Shown: positions 33,329-43,126 of the stretch, piece by piece
How positions within the stretch are numbered: the first letter of the stretch is position 1
How the letters are laid out: every line of letters starts with the position of its first letter
Source of the DNA: CAZLBC01 sp964557575
GTDB taxonomy: Bacteria > Planctomycetota > Phycisphaerae > SM23-33
Assembly (NCBI GenBank): GCA_964557575.1
Contig: CAZLBC010000010.1
Span: forward strand, 1 to 64,000
DNA length: 64,000 bases
Direction of reading: 5' to 3'
Made by a program: the position numbers and the translations under genes
The notes under the pieces: model-generated
What the model was told of the DNA's origin: nothing
The model's database searches: none
The model's input: only the letters and a program-made list of their open reading frames with translations

Positions 33329-36300
33329 ATGAGCGAAGAAAACAAGGACAAGCAGTTTATCGAATATTCTATCCGGATGATGCGGTCGCGTATCCGCCTG
33401 GTGGATTTCGGGGCCGCCGTCATGCTGATGTTCTCGGTGGGACTGCTGATCCTGTTCGCCGCGGTCATGGCCGATCACCTGGTTCCCGGCGGCCTGAGCG
33501 GGACGATGCGCACCCTGGTGCAAGCGGCCCTCGTAGGTTCCGAAGCCATACTCGCGTGCTGGCTGCTGCTGTTGCCGCTGACCAAGCGTATCAGCGACCT
33601 GTGGGTCGCCAGAATGATAGAAAAGTCGTATCCCTCCTTCAAAAATGAGCTGACCGCGGCCGTTGAATTCAGCGGCGCGGAGGCGGTACCTCCCGCCGCG
33701 GCGGGTGCCGTCCGGCTGCGCGCCGCCCACCAGCTCGCCGCCATAAACCCCTCTTCCTCCATCAATCTTACCGGCGTCTACCTGGCCGCCGGCATCCTCG
33801 CGGCCCTCTTTATCGGCATCTGCACCTACTGTATTTTCACCTCCAAGTCATTCGGCGACTCCCTGTCGCGGGTACTGGGGAACGATGCCATTCCCGTGCC
33901 GACATCCACGAAGATACTGATCACCCGGCCCGATACGGAAAAAATTTTCGAAAGCGGGACGGAAATCGCATTCGGCGTCCGCATTACCAATCCGCAGGAC
34001 GACGTCACGCTGAAAATCTCCCGGGACGGGGGACAGCGTTACCTTCCCGACGACACACTGGTCATGCAGGAAATTCCGGGCGGACCGGCGGGAAGAAGAT
34101 TCACGGCGCGGTGGACGGCACCGCCGACCGACACCGACGCCACGTTTGAAATTGTCTGCGGCGATGAGAAAAACGGGCCGCTGCCGCTGACAATACGGCG
34201 CCCCCCCGGCATCGAAAGAATCTCGGCGACCTGCACGTGGCCCGCATACACCGGGCGGGGTCGTGTCGCGTCCCCGGGACCCGCCCTGCGGGCCCCGGGC
34301 GGATCCATCGCCGCGATAACCGCCGTGGCGAACAGACCGGTCGCGGAGGCCACGGTCATGTTCCGCAGCACGCGCAGACCGGTATCGCTGGGTGTCGCGG
34401 GCAAAGAGATGACCGGCACGTTTCCGCTGCACGACGACGACACCTATTTCATCCGCTTTTCCACAGGGCGCGGCTTTCGGCGTTTCGATTCGGGCAGTCA
34501 CGATATCGCGATCATACCGGACGAAAAGCCCGCGGTAACACTGGTGAAGCCCGCCGTATCCGAACTCGAACTCTCCTGTCGCGACGTGCTGAGCGTCACA
34601 GGACACGCCGACGACTCATTCGGTATCGGACAAACGGAATTCGAAATAATGAACAGCGGCGAACGGGTTATTGTGCCGCTTGCACGATATGCCGCCCCCG
34701 GGCGCACGCGGGTGCCCTTTCACATCGATATAAACGTCGAAAAAATCGGCAAACCCGGCGACCTCGCAACCTGCTTCGTGAGGGCCACGGATCACTGTAA
34801 AACAGCAAAGGCGCCGCACGGCCAGATCGGATACTCCACAGGCATTACCGTACGCATCACCCAGCCCGAGAAGCGGAATGCGGGAACCGATAGACGCCGT
34901 GGAGCGGATCCCGGCGAAGACCGCGAGGAATACGAAGGCGGCGGAGATGCGGGAAAACCGTCACCCGGCACCGGCGGCGGGGATGTCGGTGCCAAGAATA
35001 CGGACACCGGCGGAACACCGGCCGGTGACGGGGGCGAAACCGGAGAAAGAAAGACGGCGGAAGAACTGCTGGCTGCGGTAACACAAGACGTCGAGAGACT
35101 CCGCATGCTTTCCGAACTCCTCGGCCGGGAAGAGAGCCGGGGAGCGGACGGCGAGGAAGGACAGAATCGGGGCGAAGGTCAAGGCCAGGGCCAGGGACAG
35201 GGTCAAGCCCAGGGCCAGGGCCAGGGACAGGGTCAAGCCCAGGGCCGGGGCCAAGGCGAAGGTCAGGGCCAGGGTGAGGGCCAGGGCCGGGGCGAAGGTC
35301 AAGGCCAGGGCCAGGGCCAAGGCGAAGGTCAGGGTCAAGGTGAGGGCCAGGGTCAAGGTGATGGCCAGGGCCAAGGCGAAGGTCAGGGTCAAGGTGAGGG
35401 CCGGGGTCAAGGTGATGGCCAGGGCCGGGGCGAAGGCCAGGGTCAAGGTGATGGCCAGGGCCGGGGCGAAGGCCAGGGTCAAGGTGATGGCCAGNNNNNN
35501 NNNNNNNNNNNNNNNNNNNNNNNNNNNNNNNNNNNNNNNNNNNNNNNNNNNNNNNNNNNNNNNNNNNNNNNNNNNNNNNNNNNNNNNNNNNNNNGGCCGG
35601 GGTGAAGGCCAGGGCCGGGGTAAAGGTCAAGCCCAGGGCCAGGGCCAAGGCGAAGGTCAGGGTCAAGGTGAGGGCCGGGGCCAAGGCGAAGGTCAGNNNN
35701 NNNNNNNNNNNNNNNNNNNNNNNNNNNNNNNNNNNNNNNNNNNNNNNNNNNNNNNNNNNNNNNNNNNNNNNNNNNNNNNNNNNNNNNNNNNNNNNNGCCA
35801 AGGCGAAGGTCAGGGTCAAGGTGAGGGCCGGGGCCAAGGCGNNNNNNNNNNNNNNNNNNNNNNNNNNNNNNNNNNNNNNNNNNNNNNNNNNNNNNNNNNN
35901 NNNNNNNNNNNNNNNNNNNNNNNNNNNNNNNNNNNNNNNNNAAGGTCAGGGCCAGGGTGAGGGCCAGGGCCAGGGCGAAGGCCAGGGTCAAGGTGAGGGC
36001 CAGGGCCAGGGCGAAGGTCAGGGCCAGGGTGAGGGCCAGGGCGAAGGTCAGGGCCAGGGTGAGGGCCAGGGCCAGGGCGAAGGCCAGGGTCAAGGTGATG
36101 GCCAGGGCCGGGGCGAAGGTCAAGGCCAGGGCCAGGGACAGGGTCAAGCCCAGGGCCAGGGCCAAGGACAGGCGCAGGGTGAAGGCCGGGGCCAGGGCCG
36201 GGGTGCAGGTTCTACGGGCGCAACCGGACTGCACGACGGCATGACGGGCGGCGGGGAATCGGCCCACGGCAGAGGGGACGTGAAGGATGTCAATCCGGAA

Positions 36301-36717
36301 ACCCTGCTCACGCGAGGACAGGTCGCCGAACTGCGATCTATCGGCAGGGCGCTGAAGGCCGCCGCCGACCGCCTGCAGCGCGGCGATATCGATCCCTCGC
36401 TGCTCGATAAACTCGGCATGACACGGGAGGGATTCAAGGGCTTCGTGGAGAAGTACTCCCGGCGTTTTGAAAGGATCCGGAAGGATTACGCCGCGAACAA
36501 CACCGGCAGAATCGCGCCGGGGGCGGTCACCATGGTCGGCGACGCGAAACTCAGCACCGGCGGCGACGGGTACGGGCCGGCGACTGACGACACCAGAGAG
36601 GGCGGCAAAACGGATACGGAGATCCGCATCGAGCGCGGCCGCACGGTCAGCCCCGCATTTCGCAAATCGCTCGAAGCCTTTCTCCGCGCGGTCGGCCGGG
36701 AGAGGAGCGGGAATTGA
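33329..36717 (+). CDS. DUF4175-like membrane protein with Gly-Gln repeats, interrupted by three gaps
   Basis: Read as one gene from the ATG at 33329 to the stop at 36717. Membrane helices lie near residues 30-55, 70-90 and 150-170. A periplasmic beta-rich region of about 400 residues follows (ITRPDTEKIFESGTEIAFGV onward), then an acidic linker. Next is a long (G-X)n repeat where X is Gln, Glu, Arg, Asp or Ala (35168 to about 36200), and a helical C-terminus (about 150 residues, TLLTRGQVAELRSIG...ERSGN). This resembles the planctomycete 'circumsporozoite-like' membrane proteins and DUF4175. Frames on either side of the gaps differ only because gap lengths are nominal. True length and function are unknown. 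Confidence 0.7.
35495..35594. other. Assembly gap (100 N)
   Basis: Exactly 100 N inside the Gly-X repeat. The length is a placeholder; the true distance is unknown. Confidence 0.98.
35697..35796. other. Assembly gap (100 N)
   Basis: Second placeholder gap in the same repeat. Only about 100 bases of repeat separate it from the first, so the local order of blocks is also uncertain. Confidence 0.98.
35842..35941. other. Assembly gap (100 N)
   Basis: Third placeholder gap. Just 45 bases of repeat lie between it and the second gap. Confidence 0.98.
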
Positions 36718-36727
36718 AGGTATTTCG

Positions 36728-37501
36728 ATGAGCGCGTCGTCCCGGCACACCACGGCCGCACTGACACGACGGCACGAAGAATTTAAGGACCGCGCCGACG
36801 GCCTGATCGACCGGTTCGAAAAACACGCCTACACCCACACCGACGGGAAGAACATGCCCTACCGGCTCTTCAGGCCCGGGACGGGAGAACCCCGAAAAAA
36901 CCTGCCCCTGGTGATCTTCCTCCACGGACTGGGAGGCAAGGGTACCGACAACGCCGGCCACCTGGCCGACCAGCCCGTCGGCCCGTGCCTGTGGGCCATG
37001 GAGGAACACCAGGCGAAACACCCCTGTTACGTCCTCGCACCCCAGTCCAGCGGCTACGGGCGATTCATGTGCTGGACCGAGCAGGTTCTGCCCGCGGCGA
37101 AGGCGCTGGCCGACGCGATCGTCGCGGAACATCCGATAGACGCCGACCGCATCTACATAACCGGCATTTCCATGGGCGGTTTCGGCACCTGGAACATGCT
37201 GGCCGTGTATCCCGATTTCTTCGCGGCGGCCGTGCCGGTATGCGGCAGGGGCGATCCGTCGGCCGCGCCGGCGATCGTCGCCCGCGGGATACCGATCTGG
37301 GCGTTCCACGGCGCGGCCGATCCGATCGTACGGGTGTCCGGGTCAAGAAACATGATCAACGCCCTGCGGGAAGCCGGCGGCGCGCCGCGCTACACCGAGT
37401 ACCCCGACATGGAACACGCGGCATGGGAAGGCGCCTACGCCGAGCCGGCACTGGTCGACTGGCTCTTTTCACAGGCGCGGAAAAAACCGAAACGATCATG
37501 A
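36728..37501 (+). CDS. Alpha/beta hydrolase, phospholipase/carboxylesterase type
   Basis: 257 aa. The ATG at 36728 has GAAGG 8 nt upstream and lies 10 nt after the preceding stop, so the pair is probably cotranscribed. LVIFLHGLGGKGTDN holds the oxyanion loop, ITGISMGGFGTW the nucleophile Ser (G-x-S-x-G), FHGAADPIV the acid and MEHAAWEGAY the His. There is no signal peptide, so it is likely cytoplasmic, unlike the exported esterases in the sugar blocks. Feruloyl-esterase-like and phospholipase-like members share this fold; the substrate is undetermined. Confidence 0.82.
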   Translation: MSASSRHTTAALTRRHEEFKDRADGLIDRFEKHAYTHTDGKNMPYRLFRPGTGEPRKNLPLVIFLHGLGGKGTDNAGHLADQPVGPCLWAMEEHQAKHPCYVLAPQSSGYGRFMCWTEQVLPAAKALADAIVAEHPIDADRIYITGISMGGFGTWNMLAVYPDFFAAAVPVCGRGDPSAAPAIVARGIPIWAFHGAADPIVRVSGSRNMINALREAGGAPRYTEYPDMEHAAWEGAYAEPALVDWLFSQARKKPKRS

Positions 37502-37566
37502 AACAAACGAGGGGAAAGAAAACAACGCGCGACATCCCGCCCCCGCGAACGGTTATCCCGTGACGG

Positions 37567-38589
37567 TCATGCGATGCTCTTTTCCCACGCGGCCTCGGCG
37601 GGGGTAAAAAGTTTCACCCGCCGCTTGGCATACTCGCCGCTCGTCCAGAGCACCCGCCTGCCGTCGTCGTGGTCGAGAGCGGCCGACCGGGCTATCCGCG
37701 CGACGGCACGGCCGACTTCCGCCGCACTCGATCCGTGCACCATCGTGTAGAGCGAAAAAGGCCAGTCCGGATACGCGGGACGCGCATAACAATGGCTCAC
37801 CGCCGGATCCCCCGCGGCCGCTGCACCGGCCGCCGCGAGGCGCGAGGAATCGACCCGCCAGACGACCATCGCGTTGGCAACGGCCCCCATCGCCCGGTGG
37901 TAGACAACGGCGGCGTATCTTCTCATGCGCCCGGTGCCGGTGAATGCCGCTGCCGTTTCCAGCAGCACATCCGCCGAGGCAATCCCCTCCCCTGCAGCCA
38001 CCCGGGCAAAGGGGTCCGGCACCGCCGGGAGATCGGTTTGCAGGGCTCGTACCGCCCGGCGGTCCTCCGCGCCGGGAACCGCCGGGACCGGCGGCGCACC
38101 GCGACCGGGCGCATCGGCGGGATCGGCGACTTCCCCGGACGGCATGAATATGGTCGACAGCTTAAACCGCTGCAGTGTCGGGAGAAGCATCGAGCCGGAT
38201 GCCGAAACCAGTTCGGAAAGTCGCCGAGCCGTACCGGCCAGCCCGAACCCGCTCTCGGGGGAGACCGCGAGGGTAAACCACAGGTTGTACTCCCCGTCCC
38301 GCGCGTAGCAGTGGCCCACACCCGGGTGAACCGCAACGGTTTCGCCCGCGGCGTCGCGCCGTTCGCGGGGGATGCGCAACGCGACCAGGGCCTGGGAATA
38401 TCCCAGGGAAACGCAGTCGAAAATACCGCTTATTTCCCTGATCCGGCCGCCGGAACGTATCGCGGTAATACGTTCGGCAACCGCCGGCGGTGGCAGCGAC
38501 ACGCGCGACCCGATTGCGCTCCAGGGATCGCGGACCAGCGGAACACCGCGTTGAATCAGGTCAAGTATTTCAGCGTCCTTCTCGTCCAT
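37567..38589 (-). CDS. ahbAB: Siroheme decarboxylase, AhbA-AhbB fusion
   Basis: 340 aa from the ATG at 38589 (MDEKDAEILDLIQRG); a TTG 12 codons upstream is the alternative. There are two Lrp/AsnC-like halves. The first has a helix-turn-helix-like start and HPGVGHCYARDGEYNLWFTLAV (about residues 87-108). The second has MRRYAAVVYHRAMGAVANAMVVWRV and VSHCYARPAYPDWPFSLYTMVHG. These His/Tyr-rich signatures are those of AhbA/AhbB (NirD/L/G/H), which decarboxylate siroheme to 12,18-didecarboxysiroheme in the alternative heme route of anaerobes. Here the normally separate subunits are fused. Divergent from surE. Confidence 0.85.
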   Translation of the reverse strand: MDEKDAEILDLIQRGVPLVRDPWSAIGSRVSLPPPAVAERITAIRSGGRIREISGIFDCVSLGYSQALVALRIPRERRDAAGETVAVHPGVGHCYARDGEYNLWFTLAVSPESGFGLAGTARRLSELVSASGSMLLPTLQRFKLSTIFMPSGEVADPADAPGRGAPPVPAVPGAEDRRAVRALQTDLPAVPDPFARVAAGEGIASADVLLETAAAFTGTGRMRRYAAVVYHRAMGAVANAMVVWRVDSSRLAAAGAAAAGDPAVSHCYARPAYPDWPFSLYTMVHGSSAAEVGRAVARIARSAALDHDDGRRVLWTSGEYAKRRVKLFTPAEAAWEKSIA

Positions 38590-38688
38590 CCACTGAATTC
38601 TGCCGCGCGTCGGACGGTTCGGCAAGCGACCGTTTGAAGAAATAGCGAAAACTTGATACTACGCGACCGCCGCGATACACTTGCCGGG

Positions 38689-39468
38689 ATGAACATACTC
38701 ATAAGCAACGACGACGGCATATTCTCGCCGGGCATCACCACCCTGGCGTCCGCGGCACAGGAATTCGGCGCGGTGAATATCGTTGCCCCCGAATACCCCC
38801 AGTCGGCGAAGGCGCATTCGATCACGCTCCATCACCCGCTCACGACACAATATGTTCACCTCGGCGGGGACATCTCATTCGACACCATCTGCGTCAACGG
38901 CAGCCCGGCCGACTGCGTGCGGCTTGCCGTCAAGAATCTCCTCGACGACAAGCCGGACCTGGTGCTCAGCGGCATCAATGCCGGCGCGAACGTGGGGGTC
39001 AACGTCTTTTATTCCGGAACCGTCGCGGCCGCCGCCGAAGCGGCGATGATGGGGATCCCCGCGGTCGCCTTTTCCGCCGATACCGTAACGTTCGGTGAAC
39101 GGGACCCCGACTTCACGATCATCATGCCCTGGGTCAGGAAGATACTCGGCGTCCTGCTGAAAAAGGGGCTGTCGCCGGGCGAACTGGTCAACGTCAACTT
39201 TCCCGTACCCGGCGAAAACATACCCCGGGGCGTAAAGGTGTGCGCGCAGTCGGATGCCGATGTCGACGACAAGTACACCGTGGAACGCCCGGAGAGCGGC
39301 AACAGGCTCTACTATCTCTCGGACACCTTTGATTTCGACAATCCACACCGCGAATCGGACATTGCGCGGCTCAGGGAAGGCTACATAACCGTGACCCCCC
39401 TCAAGGTCGACCTGACCGATCACGGCCTGATATCGGGACTCGAAGCGCTTTTTGAGAAGGGGTTTTAG
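38689..39468 (+). CDS. surE: 5'/3'-nucleotidase SurE
   Basis: 259 aa from the ATG at 38689, since MNILISNDDG is the invariant SurE N-terminus with metal-binding Asp8-Asp9. NGSPADCVRLAV and VLSGINAGANVGVNVFYSGTVAAAAEA complete the metal and phosphate site. It is a cytosolic phosphatase acting on nucleoside monophosphates and short polyphosphate, linked to stationary-phase survival. The ribosome site is weak (CCGGG). The next plus-strand gene follows after 63 nt. Confidence 0.95.
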   Translation: MNILISNDDGIFSPGITTLASAAQEFGAVNIVAPEYPQSAKAHSITLHHPLTTQYVHLGGDISFDTICVNGSPADCVRLAVKNLLDDKPDLVLSGINAGANVGVNVFYSGTVAAAAEAAMMGIPAVAFSADTVTFGERDPDFTIIMPWVRKILGVLLKKGLSPGELVNVNFPVPGENIPRGVKVCAQSDADVDDKYTVERPESGNRLYYLSDTFDFDNPHRESDIARLREGYITVTPLKVDLTDHGLISGLEALFEKGF

Positions 39469-39531
39469 TTGAACTATCCCGGCGATGTGTGATAATCACG
39501 CGTCGATCACGCGGTATAACGGAACAGCCGA

Positions 39532-40068
39532 ATGGACTTTCGCACGAAAATATGTTTGCTGGTCATCCTCGCGGGCATGGTCAATTTCATCGCCTATACC
39601 GTCGGGTATTCGATCGTCGGCGGCGAATCGATACAGGGCCGGGTGGTCAAGGATCCCGAAACGGGTAAACTGGAATACTACCTTGCCGGCTCGGACAGTG
39701 AAGAGCAGGACGTTCACCGGGACAAGTTTATCTACATAGGCATACACTCCATTTCGATATGGCCGACGGTCGCCGCGATAAACCTCGCGCTGCTGACCCT
39801 CGCGAAAGACCGCATCGCGGACTCGATGCGATCGTCGATGATGAAAGGCCGTTCATTCTGCACGACCCTGGCCGTGTTGATAGCCATCGGGACGGCGGGA
39901 ATGACGTTCCAGTTCATCTACCAGTTCGCCGAAAACCTGCGGAACCCGGAAATCAAGAAAACCGACCAGGCCGTTCCCGCGAGCAGCCGGGTCGACGGTT
40001 CCGGCGCCCCCGCCCCGCAAAATCGGCCCGCGAGCTTGCCCGCCTCACGGGCCGCCGCGAAGCCGTAG
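39532..40068 (+). CDS. Unknown small membrane protein
   Basis: 178 aa. Three hydrophobic helices (about residues 7-27, 73-90 and 107-130) separated by a polar loop with ESIQGRVVKDPETGKLEYYLAG, and a disordered Pro/Ala-rich tail. I recognise no family. It is followed after 11 nt by the DinG-type helicase gene and preceded by surE, so all three may share a transcript. Confidence 0.6.
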   Translation: MDFRTKICLLVILAGMVNFIAYTVGYSIVGGESIQGRVVKDPETGKLEYYLAGSDSEEQDVHRDKFIYIGIHSISIWPTVAAINLALLTLAKDRIADSMRSSMMKGRSFCTTLAVLIAIGTAGMTFQFIYQFAENLRNPEIKKTDQAVPASSRVDGSGAPAPQNRPASLPASRAAAKP

Positions 40069-40079
40069 CAGCGAATCCG

Positions 40080-42080
40080 ATGTCCCCCGGCGTCTCAGAC
40101 ATACTCTCCCCGGGCGGCCCCGTTTCGGCTTCTCTTGACGGTTTCGAACAACGCCCTGAACAGGAGGAAATGGCCGCGGCCGTCGAAGCGGCGTTCGCGG
40201 GAAAACACCATCTCATTGCCGAAGCCGGCACCGGCGTCGGCAAGAGTTTCGCCTACCTCATACCGGCAATTCTTTCCGCCGCCGAAGGCGGCCGCAGAAC
40301 GGTGATAAGCACGCACACCATCGCGCTCCAGGAACAGTTGATCACCAAGGACCTGCCGTTTCTGGCCGCGGCGATGGACAGCCGATTTACCGCCGTTCTC
40401 GGCAAAGGACGAGGCAACTACCTGTGCCCGCGGCGGCTCGAAACGGCCGTCAACTACCGGGAAAACACCTTTGCATCCGACACGCTTCTCGATCAGCTCG
40501 AGTATATCGCCTCCTGGGCCATGGAAACGCGCAGGGGGGACATCAGCGAGCTTCCCTTTTCCCCGTCCGGCACCGTCTGGTCACGGGTCTGCAGTGACGC
40601 GGTGGCGTGCATGGGCACCAGGTGCACATACTACGAACGGTGTTTCCTGCGGGAAGAGCGGAGAAAACTGCTCAAGGCCGATATCGTCGTGGTAAACCAC
40701 GCCCTTTTCTTTTCCGACCTGCCGCTTCCTGCCGAAGCAACCCTTCTCGGTGAATACGATTTCGTCGTTCTCGACGAAGCGCACACAATCGAATCGATTG
40801 CCACCGATCATTTCGGGGACAGCATAAACAACCTTTCAGTGGCGGCCCTCATCAGGCAGTTGTACAGCGAGGAAACCGGGCGGGGCATACTGTCCGTCCT
40901 CAGGGCGCAGGATACAATAACCGCGGCCCGAGAGGCGGCCGCCGCGGCAGAATCCTTCTTTGCGGAACTCGCTGCGGCCGAAGACGAGGATATTTCCCCA
41001 AGCGGCAGAATCCGGCGGGCCGAAATCATCCCCGACACCGTCACCCGCCCCCTGTCGCGACTGGCCGCGGCGCTGCGCCGCGTCAACACGGCCGATCTCG
41101 ATGCGACGTTGCGATTCGAGATCGCGGCACTTGAAAAGCGGGTCATCTCGACGGCCGACACCATCGCGCGACTGCTGCTCCAGGGTGAAGAACAGCGGGC
41201 ATACTGGCGCACGGTACACTACACCCGCGGCGGCAACCGGCGCAGGGTCGTCACGCTCGCCGCTGCGCCGATCAACGTTGCGCCGATGCTCGAAAAACTG
41301 CTGTTTGACAGTATCGGTTCGGTCGTATTGACCAGCGCGACACTGTCGACCACCCGCGGCGGACCCCACGGCTTCGAATACCTCCGCGAACGACTGGGCA
41401 TCGACGACGCCGAGGAGATCCTCCTGAACGCCCCGTTCGATTACCGCGCGCAGGCCGGCCTGTATATCGAAACCGGCCTCGGGGACCCGAACGGCGCCGG
41501 CTTTGCCGCATCCGCGGCGGGCGCGATCAGGCACTATGCCGCGAAAACCGACGGCCGGTGTTTCGTTTTGACCACCAGCTACCGGCTTCTGGACGACCTC
41601 TTCGACGAGCTGGCGGACTGGGCCGACGAGCACCGCTTTCGCCTGTTGAAGCAGGGAGGAGACCTGCAGCGGAGCGCGATGCTGGACTACTTCCGCGAAC
41701 ACGGGCGATCGATACTGCTGGGCACCACCAGTTTCTGGCAGGGAGTCGATGTCGTCGGCGAAGCGCTGAGCAACGTGATCATCACCAAGCTGCCGTTCGC
41801 CGTTCCCACCTCGCCCGTTATGGAAGCCCGCATCGAGCAGATTCGGGAAGACGGCGGCAATCCGTTCACCGAACTCCAGGTTCCCCAGGCGATCATCATG
41901 TTCAAGCAGGGGTTCGGCAGGCTGATCCGGTCAGGTGCGGACCGCGGCTTCGTGGTTGTGCTGGATCACCGCATTTTCACGCGGTCGTACGGAAAGGCTT
42001 TTATCGAGGCACTCCCCGACATCGCGGTACACTACGATGAATACCGCGAAGGCAAAGGCAACACTTCAACGCACCAATGA
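40080..42080 (+). CDS. DinG/Rad3-type ATP-dependent DNA helicase with Fe-S cluster
   Basis: 666 aa from the ATG at 40080; the frame is open into the previous gene but the family start fits here. Walker A is AEAGTGVGKS (48-56), the DEAH box is at 232-235, and later motifs include VVLTSATLS, LGTTSFWQGVDVVGEAL and QGFGRLIRSGADRG. Cys116, 177, 182 and 188 match the [4Fe-4S] ligands of XPD/DinG helicases. It unwinds 5'-3' and resolves R-loops or forked DNA during repair. Its last 15 nt overlap the convergent holA 3' end. Confidence 0.9.
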   Translation: MSPGVSDILSPGGPVSASLDGFEQRPEQEEMAAAVEAAFAGKHHLIAEAGTGVGKSFAYLIPAILSAAEGGRRTVISTHTIALQEQLITKDLPFLAAAMDSRFTAVLGKGRGNYLCPRRLETAVNYRENTFASDTLLDQLEYIASWAMETRRGDISELPFSPSGTVWSRVCSDAVACMGTRCTYYERCFLREERRKLLKADIVVVNHALFFSDLPLPAEATLLGEYDFVVLDEAHTIESIATDHFGDSINNLSVAALIRQLYSEETGRGILSVLRAQDTITAAREAAAAAESFFAELAAAEDEDISPSGRIRRAEIIPDTVTRPLSRLAAALRRVNTADLDATLRFEIAALEKRVISTADTIARLLLQGEEQRAYWRTVHYTRGGNRRRVVTLAAAPINVAPMLEKLLFDSIGSVVLTSATLSTTRGGPHGFEYLRERLGIDDAEEILLNAPFDYRAQAGLYIETGLGDPNGAGFAASAAGAIRHYAAKTDGRCFVLTTSYRLLDDLFDELADWADEHRFRLLKQGGDLQRSAMLDYFREHGRSILLGTTSFWQGVDVVGEALSNVIITKLPFAVPTSPVMEARIEQIREDGGNPFTELQVPQAIIMFKQGFGRLIRSGADRGFVVVLDHRIFTRSYGKAFIEALPDIAVHYDEYREGKGNTSTHQ

Positions 42081-43034
42081 CACCACCAGTGTCTGAAGCG
42101 ACGCGAGGGGATCGTGCCCGGTTTTCATGCCGAGGTCCGTTTCGAGCACACGGCGCATGTCGGCTTCCAGCCGCCCCGTGTCCCGCTTGCCGAGCAATTT
42201 CTTGAATGGCTGGATCATCTTGCCCCAGGCCTTCGCCTCCTTCAAGACGGTGGATTCCGACTCACCCCGGTCGCGAAGCCGGCCGGCATGGAGGGTCCTC
42301 CTGACGTGCCAGGCAAGCTGCCCCAGGATCATCATCTCGTCGCCGCGGCGATTCATCGCCCGGTTGAGCCAGCCCAGGGCGCCGGCGGCGTCACCCCGCA
42401 CAATTGCATTAACAAGGGCGAATGCCTCCGGGGTCACGGTCGGCGAGGAAACCGCCGCCACGTCGTCGATAGTAATCCGCTTTCGCTGACCGACGTAACA
42501 AACAAGTTTCTCGACTTCCTCGGCGACTCCCGCCAGGTCATCGCCCGCCGTCGCGGCCAGGGAAGAAGCCGCCCCGCCCTGGATGTCCTTTCCGGCCTCC
42601 GCGGCCCGCTTTTTTATCCACGCGACGAGTTCAGTCCCGTCGGGCCGTTTGCATTTGATCGCCTCGCCGACGGCGGCGACCTTTTTGGCAAGGTTGGTAT
42701 TGCTTCTCCACTCGCCGACCTGGAGAACGAGAGATCCGCATGAGGAGGGATTGTCCAGGTAGTCCTGGAGTTTATCGCGGTACTTGGTCAGAAAGCCCCC
42801 GGCATTCCTGACGACCACCACGCGATGAGGGGCCAGAAACGGGAGCGTACGGAGGTCGTCAAGGACCACGGAAAGTTCCGGAACGTCTTCGTATTCCCTG
42901 AGGGACAGCGTGCGATCGGCATCTCCCAGCAACCGGTCAATGATACGGCGACGATGTTCGACCTGCAGATATCCGTCCGGCCCGTACAGTACGTATACGG
43001 GCTTGATCTCTTCGACCTTTGTTGAAGCAGCCAT
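42066..43034 (-). CDS. holA: DNA polymerase III delta subunit
   Basis: 322 aa from the ATG at 43034; a GTG eight codons upstream (43058) is also possible. The sequence has the HolA layout: VYVLYGPDGYLQVEHRRRI, then REYEDV, LRTLPFLAPHRVVVVRNA (clamp-opening region, here PFLAPHRVV), a degenerate AAA+ core without Walker A, and the C-terminal collar domain with NRRGDEMMILGQLAWHVRR. It is the clamp-loader wrench that opens DnaN. It lies downstream of a small lipoprotein gene and a tRNA gene on the same strand. Confidence 0.92.
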   Translation of the reverse strand: MAASTKVEEIKPVYVLYGPDGYLQVEHRRRIIDRLLGDADRTLSLREYEDVPELSVVLDDLRTLPFLAPHRVVVVRNAGGFLTKYRDKLQDYLDNPSSCGSLVLQVGEWRSNTNLAKKVAAVGEAIKCKRPDGTELVAWIKKRAAEAGKDIQGGAASSLAATAGDDLAGVAEEVEKLVCYVGQRKRITIDDVAAVSSPTVTPEAFALVNAIVRGDAAGALGWLNRAMNRRGDEMMILGQLAWHVRRTLHAGRLRDRGESESTVLKEAKAWGKMIQPFKKLLGKRDTGRLEADMRRVLETDLGMKTGHDPLASLQTLVVSLVR

Positions 43035-43126
43035 CCGAAAATCCGGCTCTTCCGACACCGCGGCACGAAAAGCCCGCAGACACCCGCCCCGACGTGCCGA
43101 TCAGTCAAAAAAAGTGAACGGGTAAG

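Larger units (their letters stand above)
35168..36205 (+). repeat. Hexanucleotide-based (G-X)n coding repeat
   Basis: Units such as GGCCAG, GGTCAA, GGCGAA, GGTGAG and GGTGAT alternate for about 1 kb, encoding strict Gly at every second position with Gln, Glu, Arg or Asp between. Higher-order blocks of 12 to 24 bp recur, including exact GGTCAAGGTGATGGCCAG copies around 35350-35490. Such arrays expand and contract by slippage and defeat short-read assembly, which explains the three gaps inside. Confidence 0.9.

Noticed and set aside
35168..36205. CRISPR-like array
   Set aside because: Periodic short units, but they are contiguous coding Gly-X repeats without spacers.
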